This document shows, piece after piece, positions 50,629 through 60,446 of a stretch of 64,000 nt of DNA (position 1 is its first letter; each line of letters opens with the position of its first letter). Source of the stretch: Tritrichomonas musculus. Taxonomy: Eukaryota; Parabasalia; Tritrichomonadida; Tritrichomonadidae. The DNA lies in assembly GCA_039105265.1 (NCBI GenBank), contig JAPFFF010000037.1:310001-374000 (forward strand), read 5' to 3'. The notes beneath the pieces are model-generated. The model did not search any database, was not told the DNA's origin, and was given only the letters and a program-made list of their open reading frames with translations. A program made the translations under genes and the position numbers.

Positions 50629-52221
50629 ATGTCTTTTTATCAATTTTACGTTGACCGTATTTTTCATTTCTAACAATCAGTGTTTATATCTAAAATCAAA
50701 ATTCTTGATTCTTCGGTGATAAACTCCGAATTACTTGTTAAAGTTCATGATATGGAACCATTATATATTGACAGTATTACTTCAAAATCAAGAGGAAGAG
50801 TCACGCTCAATTTTAACAGAGGTATGAGAGTTTACTTAAAAATGAACAGATCAACTGTTCCACACAAAGTACCAATCATATTTATAGCCGTCTCTGATGG
50901 AGTTCAATATGCAGGTGGTGTCAATGCTTTGGAACTTTTTCAAGAATCTATTAAATTTAAGCAATCGTCTTCAATTGCTCGAGAGCATTCCAAATTGACT
51001 TCAAGTTCTGCTCACGATGGAGCTTTAATCATGTATAAACTCAGAATTACTGTTGAAAAAGTGCCAATAATTAGAGATAAAATGGCTCCTGATGTTAATT
51101 GTCGTGCTACTGATATTTATCGCAGAAATGAGCAATATAGGCAAATATACAATGATCTTACTGTTCAAGTTTCGTTCCTTCAATCTAAATTTGATCAAAT
51201 GAAAGCAACAAAAAAGAACCAAACGCAAGTCAAGTTTCAAAGAAAAGCCGTTGATACGCAATATAGCACCTACCGTCCCAAAGCTTCATTTGAGAACCGT
51301 TCTCGCCCACCAATTGAATTTCAATTCGAAGATGAGCAAAAGCCAAACAAAAAACGCCGTCGTAGTGATTCTGGATCTGTTATCGGTTTTAGTGATAGTA
51401 ATTCAAATAAATTTTCTAGCCAAGCTTCATTTGAAGTTATTTCCGATTCAGACAATAGAAGAAACAAACGAAAGCGAAAGAATAAGCATGCCTCATCAGG
51501 TTCCTCAATTGAAGAATATCCGATAGACGAATCATTCAGTAATTCATCTGGCATTCAAGATGTTAGTGCTGATGATGTCGATAATGATGGCTCTTTTGGG
51601 AATAGTATTGACTCTATTGATGATGTTGTAGACTTAGATGACGACGCAGATAATGAAAATGGAAACAATTCTGGTAGCAATGATGATATTATTGAAGATG
51701 TTGTTGAAGATTTAGATTCTGATTCTGATTCAAAGAAGAAGAAGAAGAAGAAAGACAAAAAGAAAAAAGTCAAAAAATCTGACTCAATCGAATCTATTGG
51801 AAGCTTCAACGATGAAGATGACGATTTAAATAGCATCAAATTATCCGAAAATAAGAAATCAAGCAAAGGTTCAAGTGGATCAAAGAAAATCTTAAGTGAA
51901 TCTTCTGGGTCCAAAATACTTTTGAGTGAATCGTCAAGTTCTAATACAAAGAGACTTCTTAGTGAAACTTCTGAATCAAAGAAACGCTCTAGTGACTCCC
52001 GATCTAAGAAAAATTCAAGTGATTCTAAATCAAAGAAAAAGTCAACAAGTTCAGGTGGAACTCTCAGCGATTTCAAATCAAATGATGATTCTCCTGCTCA
52101 TAAAAGCCCTGATTTTGATTCATTCTCTTCGGAATCGGACTCAAAGAAAGAAGATAAGAAATCTGATTCAACTCAAAAATCAGAGCCATCTGATCCATTT
52201 GCGTCTGATGGATCATTTTAG
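50629..52221 (+). CDS. Ser/Asp-rich protein with globular N-terminus; first exon followed by 24-nt intron
   Basis: Exon 1 is 50629-50656 (MSFYQFYVD plus one base). A 24-nt intron follows at 50657-50680, then exon 2 50681-52221. Without the intron the large frame has no ATG until residue 25 of its own numbering. With it the protein starts MSFYQFYVDLFISKIKIL and has about 522 residues. Residues 1-145 look like a beta-rich globular, possibly C2-like, domain (SELLVKVHDMEPLYIDSI ... IIFIAVSDGVQYAGG ... LIMYKLRITVEKVP), followed by a helical region at about 155-200. The rest is low-complexity with basic clusters (KKRRR, RRNKRKRKNKH, a run of Lys) that would act as nuclear localisation signals, and long Ser/Asp blocks rich in CK2-type sites. 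I do not recognise the family. The likely site is nucleus or nucleolus (inference). Confidence 0.7.
50657..50680 (+). other. Candidate 24-nt spliceosomal intron
   Basis: The sequence starts GTATTTTTC and ends TCTAACAATCAG. The last 12 bases match 9-10 of 12 positions of the trichomonad ACTAACACACAG branch-point/3' splice motif. Removal puts the ATG at 50629 in frame with the 513-codon frame (GAC C|TG TTT). Very short introns are known from trichomonads, so the size is possible though extreme. Confidence 0.65.
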
Positions 52222-52257
52222 TCATAATATTTATTTATAGGATTTTAATCTGTATGT

Positions 52258-52273
52258 AAATGAAATTTCATTT
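52258..52273. repeat. 16-bp perfect palindrome in a 3' flank
   Basis: AAATGAAATTTCATTT lies 36 bp past the stop of the Ser/Asp-rich gene, in the 230-bp gap between convergent genes. A 3'-processing role is speculative. Confidence 0.4.
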
Positions 52274-52452
52274 CTATCTATTTTTTTTTTTTTTACATTT
52301 GTCAAATTTTAAATGACAGATTTCTGAATAAATCCGGTTGTATGATTTTAAAAAGTTTAACTTTTTCAATGTATTCAAAATTTTGAAATAAGCAATTTAA
52401 TTACATTTCATTTTTTATAAATACATACAAATATATTATTTATTTGTCCTTT

Positions 52453-54405
52453 TCAATCATAGTTATCTAAGTCACTAAATTCTTCTGTATTATCAGCGCT
52501 TCTATTTTGTCGAATAGAATTTTTCACTTTAGGAGGAGATCTTAGAGTTGACAAAGATTTTGAAAGCTGTGTTGTTTCTCTTTGAAGATCTTCAAGCTGT
52601 TCTTCTGTGGTTTGTCCTATTTCCTCAACTTGAGCTTCTATATGTTCAACTTGATCGTTATATAATTTCATGCTTATGATTAACTTTCTGACTGATTCTT
52701 CAAATCTACTGATTTTCCTTCTTTTTTCCTTCAACTTTCTTGTGGCTGAATCGATTTTTCGCTGTTTTTGTTTGAGATTTGCGAGTCTTTCATCATAATC
52801 TTGTGGGCGATTCGAATAAGAGCGAGTAGATTCTTCGATTGAATTTGCTATTCTTTTTGTCATCGCATGTCGTTCATTTTCTAATTCATGGTAAAAAATT
52901 CTTAATTGTTCAATTTCTGTTTCTTCCGAATGAATATTTAATTTTAAACGGTCGATATCTCTTTTCATAGAAGAAAGATTTTCAATTCGTTTCATTTTTG
53001 ATTTCCAATCTTGTTCCATTTGTTTTCTTTTTTGAATTAATTCGTTTTCATACTTATCAATTGCCTCTTCTTCCTGTTGAATACTCAAACTTCTTTGTTT
53101 TAATTTCTCATGTGCTTCATCAATTTTTTTCAAAGCTAGCTCGTTCGATAAACTAGATGAGTATTGATTTTTACTGTTAGTTGAGGAGTTTCTACCACTT
53201 TTGCTGTAAGAATTCATTGTTGATCGTGATTGAATTCTTGAATTGCTAGAATTTCTTAATCGTAAAATTAAACCTCGTAATTCATCAAGCCTTTTTCTTT
53301 TTATATTGAGTTCTTTTGTTCGCTTATGGTTTTGTGATTCTATAAATTCGATATTACTCATCATTTCATTGTAATCTTCAAAATCATTTTCTTCGAATGA
53401 ATTTAAACGATTCTGAACATTAATTAAGCTTTTCTCTGCTTCTTCTGTAAAATTTTGGTATGTTCCTATATCATCAATCGGTTCAGATAAAATTTTCTGC
53501 GCTTCTGATACTCTCTCATTAATTTCTAAAATCTTATTTCGCATTTCCCTAACCAATTCGTTAAGTTCAGCTTCATCTCTTTTATACATTTCCATTGAAT
53601 TTGATAAAACAGGTGAAATTTCATTTTGTTTCATTGAGTTTCGAGAATTATTCGAAATAAAAGCTGGTTGAATAAATTCAAAAGAGCTTTCACTGTCGCT
53701 TGTATTGTATCTATTTTGATTTTTACTATAACTTTTTGAATAGTTTTTGTTATAAATGTTTTGATGATGATAATGATTAGATCCTTCATTACTTAAACTA
53801 TTACTAGAAAAACTGTTTTCATTAAAGCTGTTATTGTTTAAATTGTCATCATTATTATTATCGCTGTTACTAAGAAAACTGTTATTTGCATAAATTGCAG
53901 AAAAATTGGGCTTCGGAATTGTCATTTGTGAATTTTGACTTGAATTCAAATCTGAAGTATTATTTTTTGCGTATGCATTGTCACGATTAATTCTATTTTT
54001 TGATAAAAGAAGTGATTCTGATTTTTTTTTTCGACGAGAAATGTGGTTATATGATTTTGGTGTTTCAAATTGAAATGCTTTTGGTTCAATATCATCGCTA
54101 TAATCAATTAAATCTTTGCCACGTGAACGAGGGGATGGGTACTGTGGAGTATTAATTTTTCTTTGAACTTTTTTGGTTCGTAAATCAATCTGTTTTCGTT
54201 CTTCGTCTACTAAACGACGGCCACTATTAAGCGCTTTTCTGAATGATGAGCATTCTGCTTGAAGATTTGAAATTTTATCTTCAAGCTCATTGAATTTTTC
54301 AGATACTTCACGTGCTTTTTCAAAATATGATTGATTATTTTGAGAACGGCGTCCAGGTGATAGAGGCACACCTCTCTTCGGTGAATAATTACTAGAAAAA
54401 CTCAT
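52453..54405 (-). CDS. Long coiled-coil protein, probably cytoskeletal
   Basis: 650 residues. The N-terminus is basic and Ser/Pro-rich (MSFSSNYSPKRGVPLSPGRR). A short coiled coil lies at about 28-75, an Asn/Ser-rich linker with Tyr at about 150-260, then an almost continuous coiled coil from about 265 to 625 with strong heptads (EAHEKLKQRSLSIQQEEEAI; IEQLRIFYHELENERHAMTK). The tail is acidic. There are no motor, zinc or membrane features. Basic SP-K-type motifs at the head suggest microtubule binding or cell-cycle phosphorylation (inference). The gene is divergent from the SHIPPO/PG-rich flagellar gene across a 500-bp region, which would fit a shared cytoskeletal programme. No named family recognised. 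Confidence 0.65.
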   Translation of the reverse strand: MSFSSNYSPKRGVPLSPGRRSQNNQSYFEKAREVSEKFNELEDKISNLQAECSSFRKALNSGRRLVDEERKQIDLRTKKVQRKINTPQYPSPRSRGKDLIDYSDDIEPKAFQFETPKSYNHISRRKKKSESLLLSKNRINRDNAYAKNNTSDLNSSQNSQMTIPKPNFSAIYANNSFLSNSDNNNDDNLNNNSFNENSFSSNSLSNEGSNHYHHQNIYNKNYSKSYSKNQNRYNTSDSESSFEFIQPAFISNNSRNSMKQNEISPVLSNSMEMYKRDEAELNELVREMRNKILEINERVSEAQKILSEPIDDIGTYQNFTEEAEKSLINVQNRLNSFEENDFEDYNEMMSNIEFIESQNHKRTKELNIKRKRLDELRGLILRLRNSSNSRIQSRSTMNSYSKSGRNSSTNSKNQYSSSLSNELALKKIDEAHEKLKQRSLSIQQEEEAIDKYENELIQKRKQMEQDWKSKMKRIENLSSMKRDIDRLKLNIHSEETEIEQLRIFYHELENERHAMTKRIANSIEESTRSYSNRPQDYDERLANLKQKQRKIDSATRKLKEKRRKISRFEESVRKLIISMKLYNDQVEHIEAQVEEIGQTTEEQLEDLQRETTQLSKSLSTLRSPPKVKNSIRQNRSADNTEEFSDLDNYD

Positions 54406-54906
54406 AAATTGATTAGCAAGTGATCAATTTATGTTATGAGCCATATCAAAAATTGAGAAGGTATTCAAACTTTTTTATGAAATATAGAAATTAAGGATTA
54501 AAAGATATATCTTGGTAAAAAAAATCTTCATCGCATTTTGATAAAAAATGTTAGTAGTATTTGGTATTCCAGAAAACCGCCAAAAAAAAAAAATATTTTA
54601 TTTAATTTTTTGAAAGTATCATTTGAAAAGTTTTCATAGAAATCATCTAATTTATTTCGAACAATTTTACTTCAATATTAAATATAAATATTTAATATTA
54701 AAAATGAAAATCTATGTTATCTGATATTCTATTTATGTATATGTTCTCCAATGTCGTTTAAAAAAATATAAATTGCAGCTGAAAATGAATTTGAAATATA
54801 ACGAGTTTTGATTCAATACTTTATAAATTTTGAAAATTGAAATACTTACGTTAAAAAAAGTATAATATTAAATCTTCATTATAACTTTTGATTTAATTAT
54901 TATCGA
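54406..54906. other. Divergent promoter region
   Basis: 500 bp between the coiled-coil gene (minus) and the SHIPPO gene (plus). It is AT-rich with an A-run near 54580. No ORF or RNA gene. No promoter element could be assigned with confidence. Confidence 0.4.
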
Positions 54907-56286
54907 ATGTCAATAACAACTCGATCGCCCCGTAATTTTAATCTTGAATCGAAAGCTACTTCGCCTCAAGTAGGTCCTGGAACATATGAAGCAACATCTG
55001 GATTGGTTGTTCAGAATGATTCACCTTATCCTTTTATGACAACAGCTGCTCGTTTTGTTGACAATCCTAATCCAAATCCAGGTCCTGCAGACTATAATCC
55101 TGTAATGCCATCAACTGATATTCGAGGTGGAGGATGTATGATGAGATCTGTTACAGGAAGAAAATATTTTGATATTATTGATGCGCCAGATTCTTGTAAA
55201 TATCAACATCTTCGAAATTGGGAAAAAGATTTAAAAGGCCCTCAAAAGCGCCCTCGGGCTCCAATGTCATCACGATCACCGAGATCATTCGAACCAAAAC
55301 CATATATGGATGCGACTCCAGCAGATTATAATCTTCGTCCAAGCTATGATAAAGGTGTTCAAATTTCAAGATCTGCTCGACCAAAAGAAAAGTTTAATGA
55401 TGTGCCAGGTCCAGGTGCATATGATTGTGATCGAGCTCCAAGAAGGAGGAAAGGAAAATTACCCTCTCGTGAATTTATATCATCTCGACCAAGAGATATT
55501 TTCCCCGTTTCTGATAGTATTATTGATAACCCCGGTCTTGGTCATCAAGAATGGCAAAAGCCTAAACAATCTAGAGCTCCATTTGGCTCTAAACAACGAC
55601 GTAAAAATTTCTGGGCATCGAAAAAGACTCCTGGACCAGGGCAATATGATGTTGAAACAAAGCGTAAATATAGAAATAACTCGGCTCCGTTTGGATCGCG
55701 CGGTCCGAGAGATTGGGCTGCTCCAAACGACAATCCAGGACCAGGTTCGTATAAAGATCATTTCAAGAGAAAATATAAAAACGATCCAGATCGACCATTT
55801 GGACAAAGAGCTCCGAAATATCCAAACAATTATTACGATAATCCAAATGGACCTGGACAATATGACGTCGATGCTGGTGATATTATTCATCATTTGAAAG
55901 AAATTTCAACTAATTCTCCATCATTCAAAATTACGACAGATAGAACACCATTTAAAGGTGATCCTTCAATACCTGGACCTGGAAAATATTATCCTGAAAT
56001 TGGAATCAGGCAAAGTGACAATCATAAGCTTCGGAAATGTATTGATGGTAGCCAAAGATATAAAGAAGGTACATTTATTGGAAATAAAATTAATGATGCT
56101 CCTGGACCAGGAATGTATGATCCTGAAAAGCCTGAGAAGAAAAGAGATAAAGGAGCATACATTCCACACTCTCCTCGAGGAACTTGGGTCAGAAACACTT
56201 GTGCACCTTCTCCTGAAAAGTATAATATTGATAGCGATCTTGTAAAGCCATCAATGAATGTAACATATAGTATATGCAAGATGTGA
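54907..56286 (+). CDS. SHIPPO / sperm-tail PG-rich repeat protein
   Basis: 459 residues with at least ten PG-rich repeats of the SHIPPO type: VGPGTYEA, PGPADYNP, PGPGAYDC, PGPGQYDV, PGPGSYKD, GPGQYDVD, PGPGKYYP, PGPGMYDP. They alternate with APFGSK/APFGSR and SPR-type strings, as in ODF3/STPG/CIMAP proteins. In other eukaryotes these are filamentous microtubule inner proteins of axonemes. The protein is basic (many Arg/Lys), as expected for tubulin binders. Its presence fits a flagellated organism. The ATG at 54907 gives MSITTRSPRNFN, a normal family start. The antisense frames are shadows. Confidence 0.9.
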   Translation: MSITTRSPRNFNLESKATSPQVGPGTYEATSGLVVQNDSPYPFMTTAARFVDNPNPNPGPADYNPVMPSTDIRGGGCMMRSVTGRKYFDIIDAPDSCKYQHLRNWEKDLKGPQKRPRAPMSSRSPRSFEPKPYMDATPADYNLRPSYDKGVQISRSARPKEKFNDVPGPGAYDCDRAPRRRKGKLPSREFISSRPRDIFPVSDSIIDNPGLGHQEWQKPKQSRAPFGSKQRRKNFWASKKTPGPGQYDVETKRKYRNNSAPFGSRGPRDWAAPNDNPGPGSYKDHFKRKYKNDPDRPFGQRAPKYPNNYYDNPNGPGQYDVDAGDIIHHLKEISTNSPSFKITTDRTPFKGDPSIPGPGKYYPEIGIRQSDNHKLRKCIDGSQRYKEGTFIGNKINDAPGPGMYDPEKPEKKRDKGAYIPHSPRGTWVRNTCAPSPEKYNIDSDLVKPSMNVTYSICKM

Positions 56287-56610
56287 TTTAATTGTTAAAT
56301 AAATATTATATTTTTATTTTTTATATCATTGGGTCATAATCCATTTGTATTGTTGATAGAGCTCTAAAAAAATTAACACATTTGAGAACTTTTAAAATTT
56401 TAAATACAATTTTTCAATTATAATCGCTTAGTTATATTTTCAATTTATCTTTAAAAAAATATCGTTTACATAAAGGTAAAAAGTTGTAATTATTTTCAAT
56501 TAATGCTTTAAAATATAATATTGCAATTTACTTGTTTTAACTCCATTTGAATACAAAAGTTTATGTCATCAATTTAATTATTTGCATAAAAATAATAATT
56601 CAAATATTGA
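56287..56610. other. Intergenic, no feature seen
   Basis: About 320 bp between two plus-strand genes, AT-rich. It contains the promoter of the WD40-type gene. Confidence 0.4.
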
Positions 56611-59600
56611 ATGTGTTCTATTGAAGATCAGATACCTCTATTCCCATCTTCTTTTGTACCTGAAAATCGTGATGCAATTGATTTTAATTCATATGATATC
56701 ATTGCTGTAGGTTGTGGCAGTTCTATTAATTTTTCATATGTACAAAATTTTGAACTGAAGCCAGCGTTTTCTATTACAATTGGAACCAGTTATGTTACAG
56801 CGTTAAAATTTCATCCTGTTAATGAATTGCTCTTTATTGGAGATTCAAAAGGAAACCTATTTATTTATGATTATTCGAAACGTTTATTTGCAAGTCATCC
56901 TTTTTCATTTGAAGAAAATTCAAGTATTACTCAAATTTGTTTTTTGGATCTCGGTTTATTAGTTTTAAATAAAGGATGTGCATTTGGATTTTTAGATATC
57001 ACTCCTAAAAATTCGAAATACCAATTTTCAATTGTTTGGAAAAATTTACTTCCCGAAAAGACCACCAATTTTTGTGTTGATCCATATCGAAAGTCACGTA
57101 TTTTTATTTATGGAAGGAATACCAATTTTTTCATGTTATACTCACTCGATAAAATCAAAAAAACGTTAAAGCCAATTACAGAACAATCATTCTTATCTAA
57201 TAATTTAACATTTCAGGATGCTCAATATTCACTTCATATTCGAAATTATATATTTTTTATTACAGAACAAAAAGTTATGCTTTACAATGTTGAATGTCAT
57301 ATCGCTGTTTCAATAACTCATTTCCAAAAAACTTCATCATTTCTTGACCGTTTTATCCAATTTCCAACTGATGATTCTAAATTGTTATGTTTTCATAAAT
57401 CAGGAGCAATCACGATTTTTGAAGTACGAGAGCCTTTTAATCTTGTATCAATTGCAGAAATTCCATTTACTCAACAAGTCCAACAATTATTCATGTATTG
57501 TCTATCATCATTGCGCGATGATTATTTAGCATGTGTATATTCGCCATTAGGATTAACTTTATTTGATCTCTCCACGTTCAAAATGGTCTCAATTCTGCCA
57601 TATTGGTGTGATCAAACGTCGACATTTGCCACAAGTGGAGTTAATTACGCAATAGGAACTCACAAAGGTTACATTGTTTATGGAAACCTATTCAAACCCG
57701 AAGAAAAGGCTGTGTTTAGGATATCAAAGAAACCAGTAACCTTTCTTTCCATTTTACCTGAAAAACACATAATTTACTGGGCCACAGATGGTGATGTAGG
57801 CGAAATTGACACTGGATTTCGGAAACTTACACGATATCCCGAGCATTGTTTATCAACAACCAAAACTGTTGGAACGATATCAGGAGGATTCATGGTCCAA
57901 AGGGAATCCTCCGTTCTAGGACTCTTTATTGATGGCAATGAAGTTTGTATTCCCACGAAACACAACATAATTGACTTTTGTTTCAACGATGATGGCTCTA
58001 ATACATCTGCTGGTTCAGTAATGCTTATCTTAGAGACCGGTGTTATTCTCTTCGTAGACTACTCCAAAGTCCATGGTGTCAACAAGAACTTTACAAAGCG
58101 AGAAGCCAATTTTAATATCTTCTATACATCATGTTCAGCATGGAGAGGGAACAACTTTGCTATTGGCTTCAAAGATGGAATTGTCATGACGATGGAAATC
58201 GATTCAAATGAATTTGAAAGGTACGATATACGAGATGTTCCAATTACTAAGATCCAGTATTGCGAGGACGAGTTGTTTGTCCTCTCCGAGGATGGAAACC
58301 TGTACTCAATCAGAAATGGCGACGTTGTTCATTGCTCGAACATGATACGGAACTTTTTCATAGTAAGTTCGGTCCTTTTCACTGTCATCAAGTTTGACTA
58401 CTCAATCGTCTTCGTTAAAAGGAGCGGATTTGAGAGCCTATCGTTGGTCTCAAAGGCCCTGCCGCTGCCAGAAAGAGGGCAGCACATTGTCGACTTCTTG
58501 ATGAGCAACCCTGTCCTCGTCAACACGAACTACATCATCGCCAACGAGGAGGAAGAGGACGACAACGACTTCCACGGTCAGGTTGAGTTTGACAAGATCC
58601 ACTCGCTAGGAAACATCATGGCAATGAACCTGAAAAGTCCGGTCATTCAGAGAAGCAGGCCAACTCGCACAATGAGCAACAACGCAAAACGGGCAAGAAG
58701 CAGAATCACGCCTCAGAAGAGCTACTCATATAACACTGCGTCGAAGCTATGTCAGAACATTCCGGAGAATCTTCCATTGCCTCCTTCCCATCAGCAGCAG
58801 GACATTTCAGAAGAAAGTATAAATATTTCTGAGAATTCACAGAATATTTCTGAGAATTCACAAAATATTTCTGAGGACTTTCTGAAAAATTCTGAAGACT
58901 CTCAAAATGTTTCTGAAAATTCTTTGAAAATTTCTGAAGATTCTCAAAATGCGTCCGAAGAGTCCTTGCACGTTGACCAAGATAACTTGCTGAATTTGAT
59001 CAATAATAGCAATGAGAACGCGAGCTCTTTCCAGTCCACGCACAGCGTCATCAGCTACAACTTCGGCGCCTACATGCCGCAAGTTTTCAGCAAGCATTCC
59101 GCATTCAATCCCGCCGACCGTTTAATTCCATACATGTCCAAGGAAGGGCGCGACTTCTGGCTGCATCTCTTGAACCAACCGTCGCTCCGCCTCATGAACA
59201 TCAGCGCGCTCGGCAACTCGTCGCGCTACGAGAACACGTTGGCGAACATCCTGTCACTTTTGGATTACACGCCGAGCCTCCAGCCGATCATCTTCGATGC
59301 CTTCTTGTTTGCGCACAGGACTGAAGAGGCCGACAAGCTTCTCTCAAAGGAGAGTCCGTCTTCTCCGACGTTCATGACGAACTCGATCATCGGGACGGCC
59401 CTCGTCTCGTTTGATGAGGAGATGACCGAGCAGCAAGTCGCGCGAATCAAGTCGGCAGGCATTGCGCTGATCATGAACAACAAGCGGAAAGAAGGAGGGA
59501 AGCTTCTCCGAATTGCAAAGCTTGACTCTGTTGCAGCGAGCTACTTGATACAGGCCGGTCATCCCATTGAAGCGATGCGATTCGTTCGGTCTTTGACGTC

Positions 59601-59955
59601 TGAGGAGGAGAAGAAGAAGGACTGTTTCGAGGTCGCGTTGAAGTACGTCGAGAAGTCGAGATACGTCGAGGCAATGCTGCTCTTCATCACAAGCGGCGAG
59701 TATCATCCAGCACTTTTCTGTCTCGTAAAGTTGAGGCTCATCATTGACGCGTACGTGATAAAGGCTTTCTTGCTGAAGAAGAAGATGCTGAGAGAGGTGA
59801 AGGGACAAAAGGCGCTGAGTATACCTAATTTGGTCCCTCTCAAAAAGTTGTGCCAGACAATTGACGCACAATTCTCGTCCCTGTTGATGAGAAATAATAT
59901 TGACGCTCATAAGTTCAAACTTACTGTTAAGCCAAGAGCTTTGTCTAATTATTGA
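56611..59955 (+). CDS. Large WD40-type beta-propeller protein, possibly WDR11-like
   Basis: 1114 residues. The first ~620 residues read as one or two beta-propellers with diverged WD repeats (VTALKFHPVNELLFIGDSKGNLFIYDY; NYAIGTHKGYIVYGN; NNFAIGFKDGIVMTMEID; YCEDELFVLSEDGNLYSI). A polar linker follows with a NISE/NSQ repeat at about 730-790 (ISENSQNISENSQNISED). The C-terminal ~300 residues are alpha-helical, solenoid-like (DRLIPYMSKEGRDFWLHLLNQPS ... AMRFVRSLTSEEEKKKDCFEVALKYVEKSRYVEAML). Propeller plus alpha-solenoid is the vesicle-coat-like architecture seen in WDR11, IFT and Vps proteins; WDR11 is my best guess, not proven. Base composition changes sharply along the gene: the 3' part from about 58380 is far richer in G+C than the 5' part. 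The ATG at 56611 is the first. Confidence 0.6.
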   Translation: MCSIEDQIPLFPSSFVPENRDAIDFNSYDIIAVGCGSSINFSYVQNFELKPAFSITIGTSYVTALKFHPVNELLFIGDSKGNLFIYDYSKRLFASHPFSFEENSSITQICFLDLGLLVLNKGCAFGFLDITPKNSKYQFSIVWKNLLPEKTTNFCVDPYRKSRIFIYGRNTNFFMLYSLDKIKKTLKPITEQSFLSNNLTFQDAQYSLHIRNYIFFITEQKVMLYNVECHIAVSITHFQKTSSFLDRFIQFPTDDSKLLCFHKSGAITIFEVREPFNLVSIAEIPFTQQVQQLFMYCLSSLRDDYLACVYSPLGLTLFDLSTFKMVSILPYWCDQTSTFATSGVNYAIGTHKGYIVYGNLFKPEEKAVFRISKKPVTFLSILPEKHIIYWATDGDVGEIDTGFRKLTRYPEHCLSTTKTVGTISGGFMVQRESSVLGLFIDGNEVCIPTKHNIIDFCFNDDGSNTSAGSVMLILETGVILFVDYSKVHGVNKNFTKREANFNIFYTSCSAWRGNNFAIGFKDGIVMTMEIDSNEFERYDIRDVPITKIQYCEDELFVLSEDGNLYSIRNGDVVHCSNMIRNFFIVSSVLFTVIKFDYSIVFVKRSGFESLSLVSKALPLPERGQHIVDFLMSNPVLVNTNYIIANEEEEDDNDFHGQVEFDKIHSLGNIMAMNLKSPVIQRSRPTRTMSNNAKRARSRITPQKSYSYNTASKLCQNIPENLPLPPSHQQQDISEESINISENSQNISENSQNISEDFLKNSEDSQNVSENSLKISEDSQNASEESLHVDQDNLLNLINNSNENASSFQSTHSVISYNFGAYMPQVFSKHSAFNPADRLIPYMSKEGRDFWLHLLNQPSLRLMNISALGNSSRYENTLANILSLLDYTPSLQPIIFDAFLFAHRTEEADKLLSKESPSSPTFMTNSIIGTALVSFDEEMTEQQVARIKSAGIALIMNNKRKEGGKLLRIAKLDSVAASYLIQAGHPIEAMRFVRSLTSEEEKKKDCFEVALKYVEKSRYVEAMLLFITSGEYHPALFCLVKLRLIIDAYVIKAFLLKKKMLREVKGQKALSIPNLVPLKKLCQTIDAQFSSLLMRNNIDAHKFKLTVKPRALSNY
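58815..58965 (+). repeat. Short in-gene repeat encoding NISE/NSQ units
   Basis: Degenerate 21- to 24-bp units around ATTTCTGAGAATTCACAGAA encode (N/D)ISE(N/D)SQ-type strings. The block is AT-rich and sits inside the GC-rich 3' part of the WD40-type gene. Confidence 0.7.
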
Positions 59956-60288
59956 GTTTTTAAACTGTTGTTATATAAAGCAAAATTTAGATGTTATGAT
60001 GATTTTATCTTATTATTTTTTTTTTTTTTTCGAAATAAACTATAACTAAATAATTGTAGCATTATAATCGTGAAATTTTAAGAATAAACTATTTCATAAG
60101 TATCTTATAGAACTTATAATTATTAATTGAAAAATAATAAAGTATCATTTTTATATAGAATTATTATCAAAAATTATTTATTTAGCTTAGGTAAGATTGT
60201 CTCTGAAGAGGTTTATTGTTGTTTTTATTATAAAGCTATTGAAAATTCAAGAAAATTTCATTAAAAGAAAAAGGAGGAGAAAAAAAAC
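59956..60288. other. Intergenic with Pol III terminator
   Basis: Between the WD40-type gene and tRNA-Arg. A poly(T) run lies near 60014-60030. The run of seven A at 60281-60287 (T7 on the tRNA strand) is the expected RNA polymerase III terminator. Nothing else is seen. Confidence 0.6.
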
Positions 60289-60360
60289 GTGCCACCCAGG
60301 ACTCGAACCTAGAATCTCATGCTCCGTAGGCACACGCCTTATCCATTGGGCCAGTGGCAC
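60289..60360 (-). tRNA. tRNA-Arg (anticodon ACG)
   Basis: The 72-nt minus-strand sequence folds as a full cloverleaf. The acceptor stem is GTGCCAC/GTGGCAC, the D arm starts GCCC and closes with GGC, the anticodon loop is CTACGGA with anticodon ACG, and the T arm is CTAGG-TTCGAGT-CCTGG. The internal promoter B box (GGTTCGAGTCC) is present, there is no intron, and T7 follows immediately. ACG, with A34 probably edited to inosine, reads CGU/CGC/CGA Arg codons. Confidence 0.96.
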
Positions 60361-60446
60361 TGACATATAGTTTTTTATATAAAAATTTTTAATGATTATA
60401 TGATATAATTTGAAATTATTTTGATCTTCACAAGTAATAAATTTAT

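Noticed and set aside
51555-52076. 173-codon antisense ORF over the Ser/Asp-rich gene
   Set aside because: Complement of Ser/Asp codon runs, giving Leu/Phe/Glu repeats.
59344-59910. 188-codon antisense ORF in the GC-rich 3' part of the WD40-type gene
   Set aside because: Stops are rare there because of high G+C; the plus frame is continuous and protein-like.
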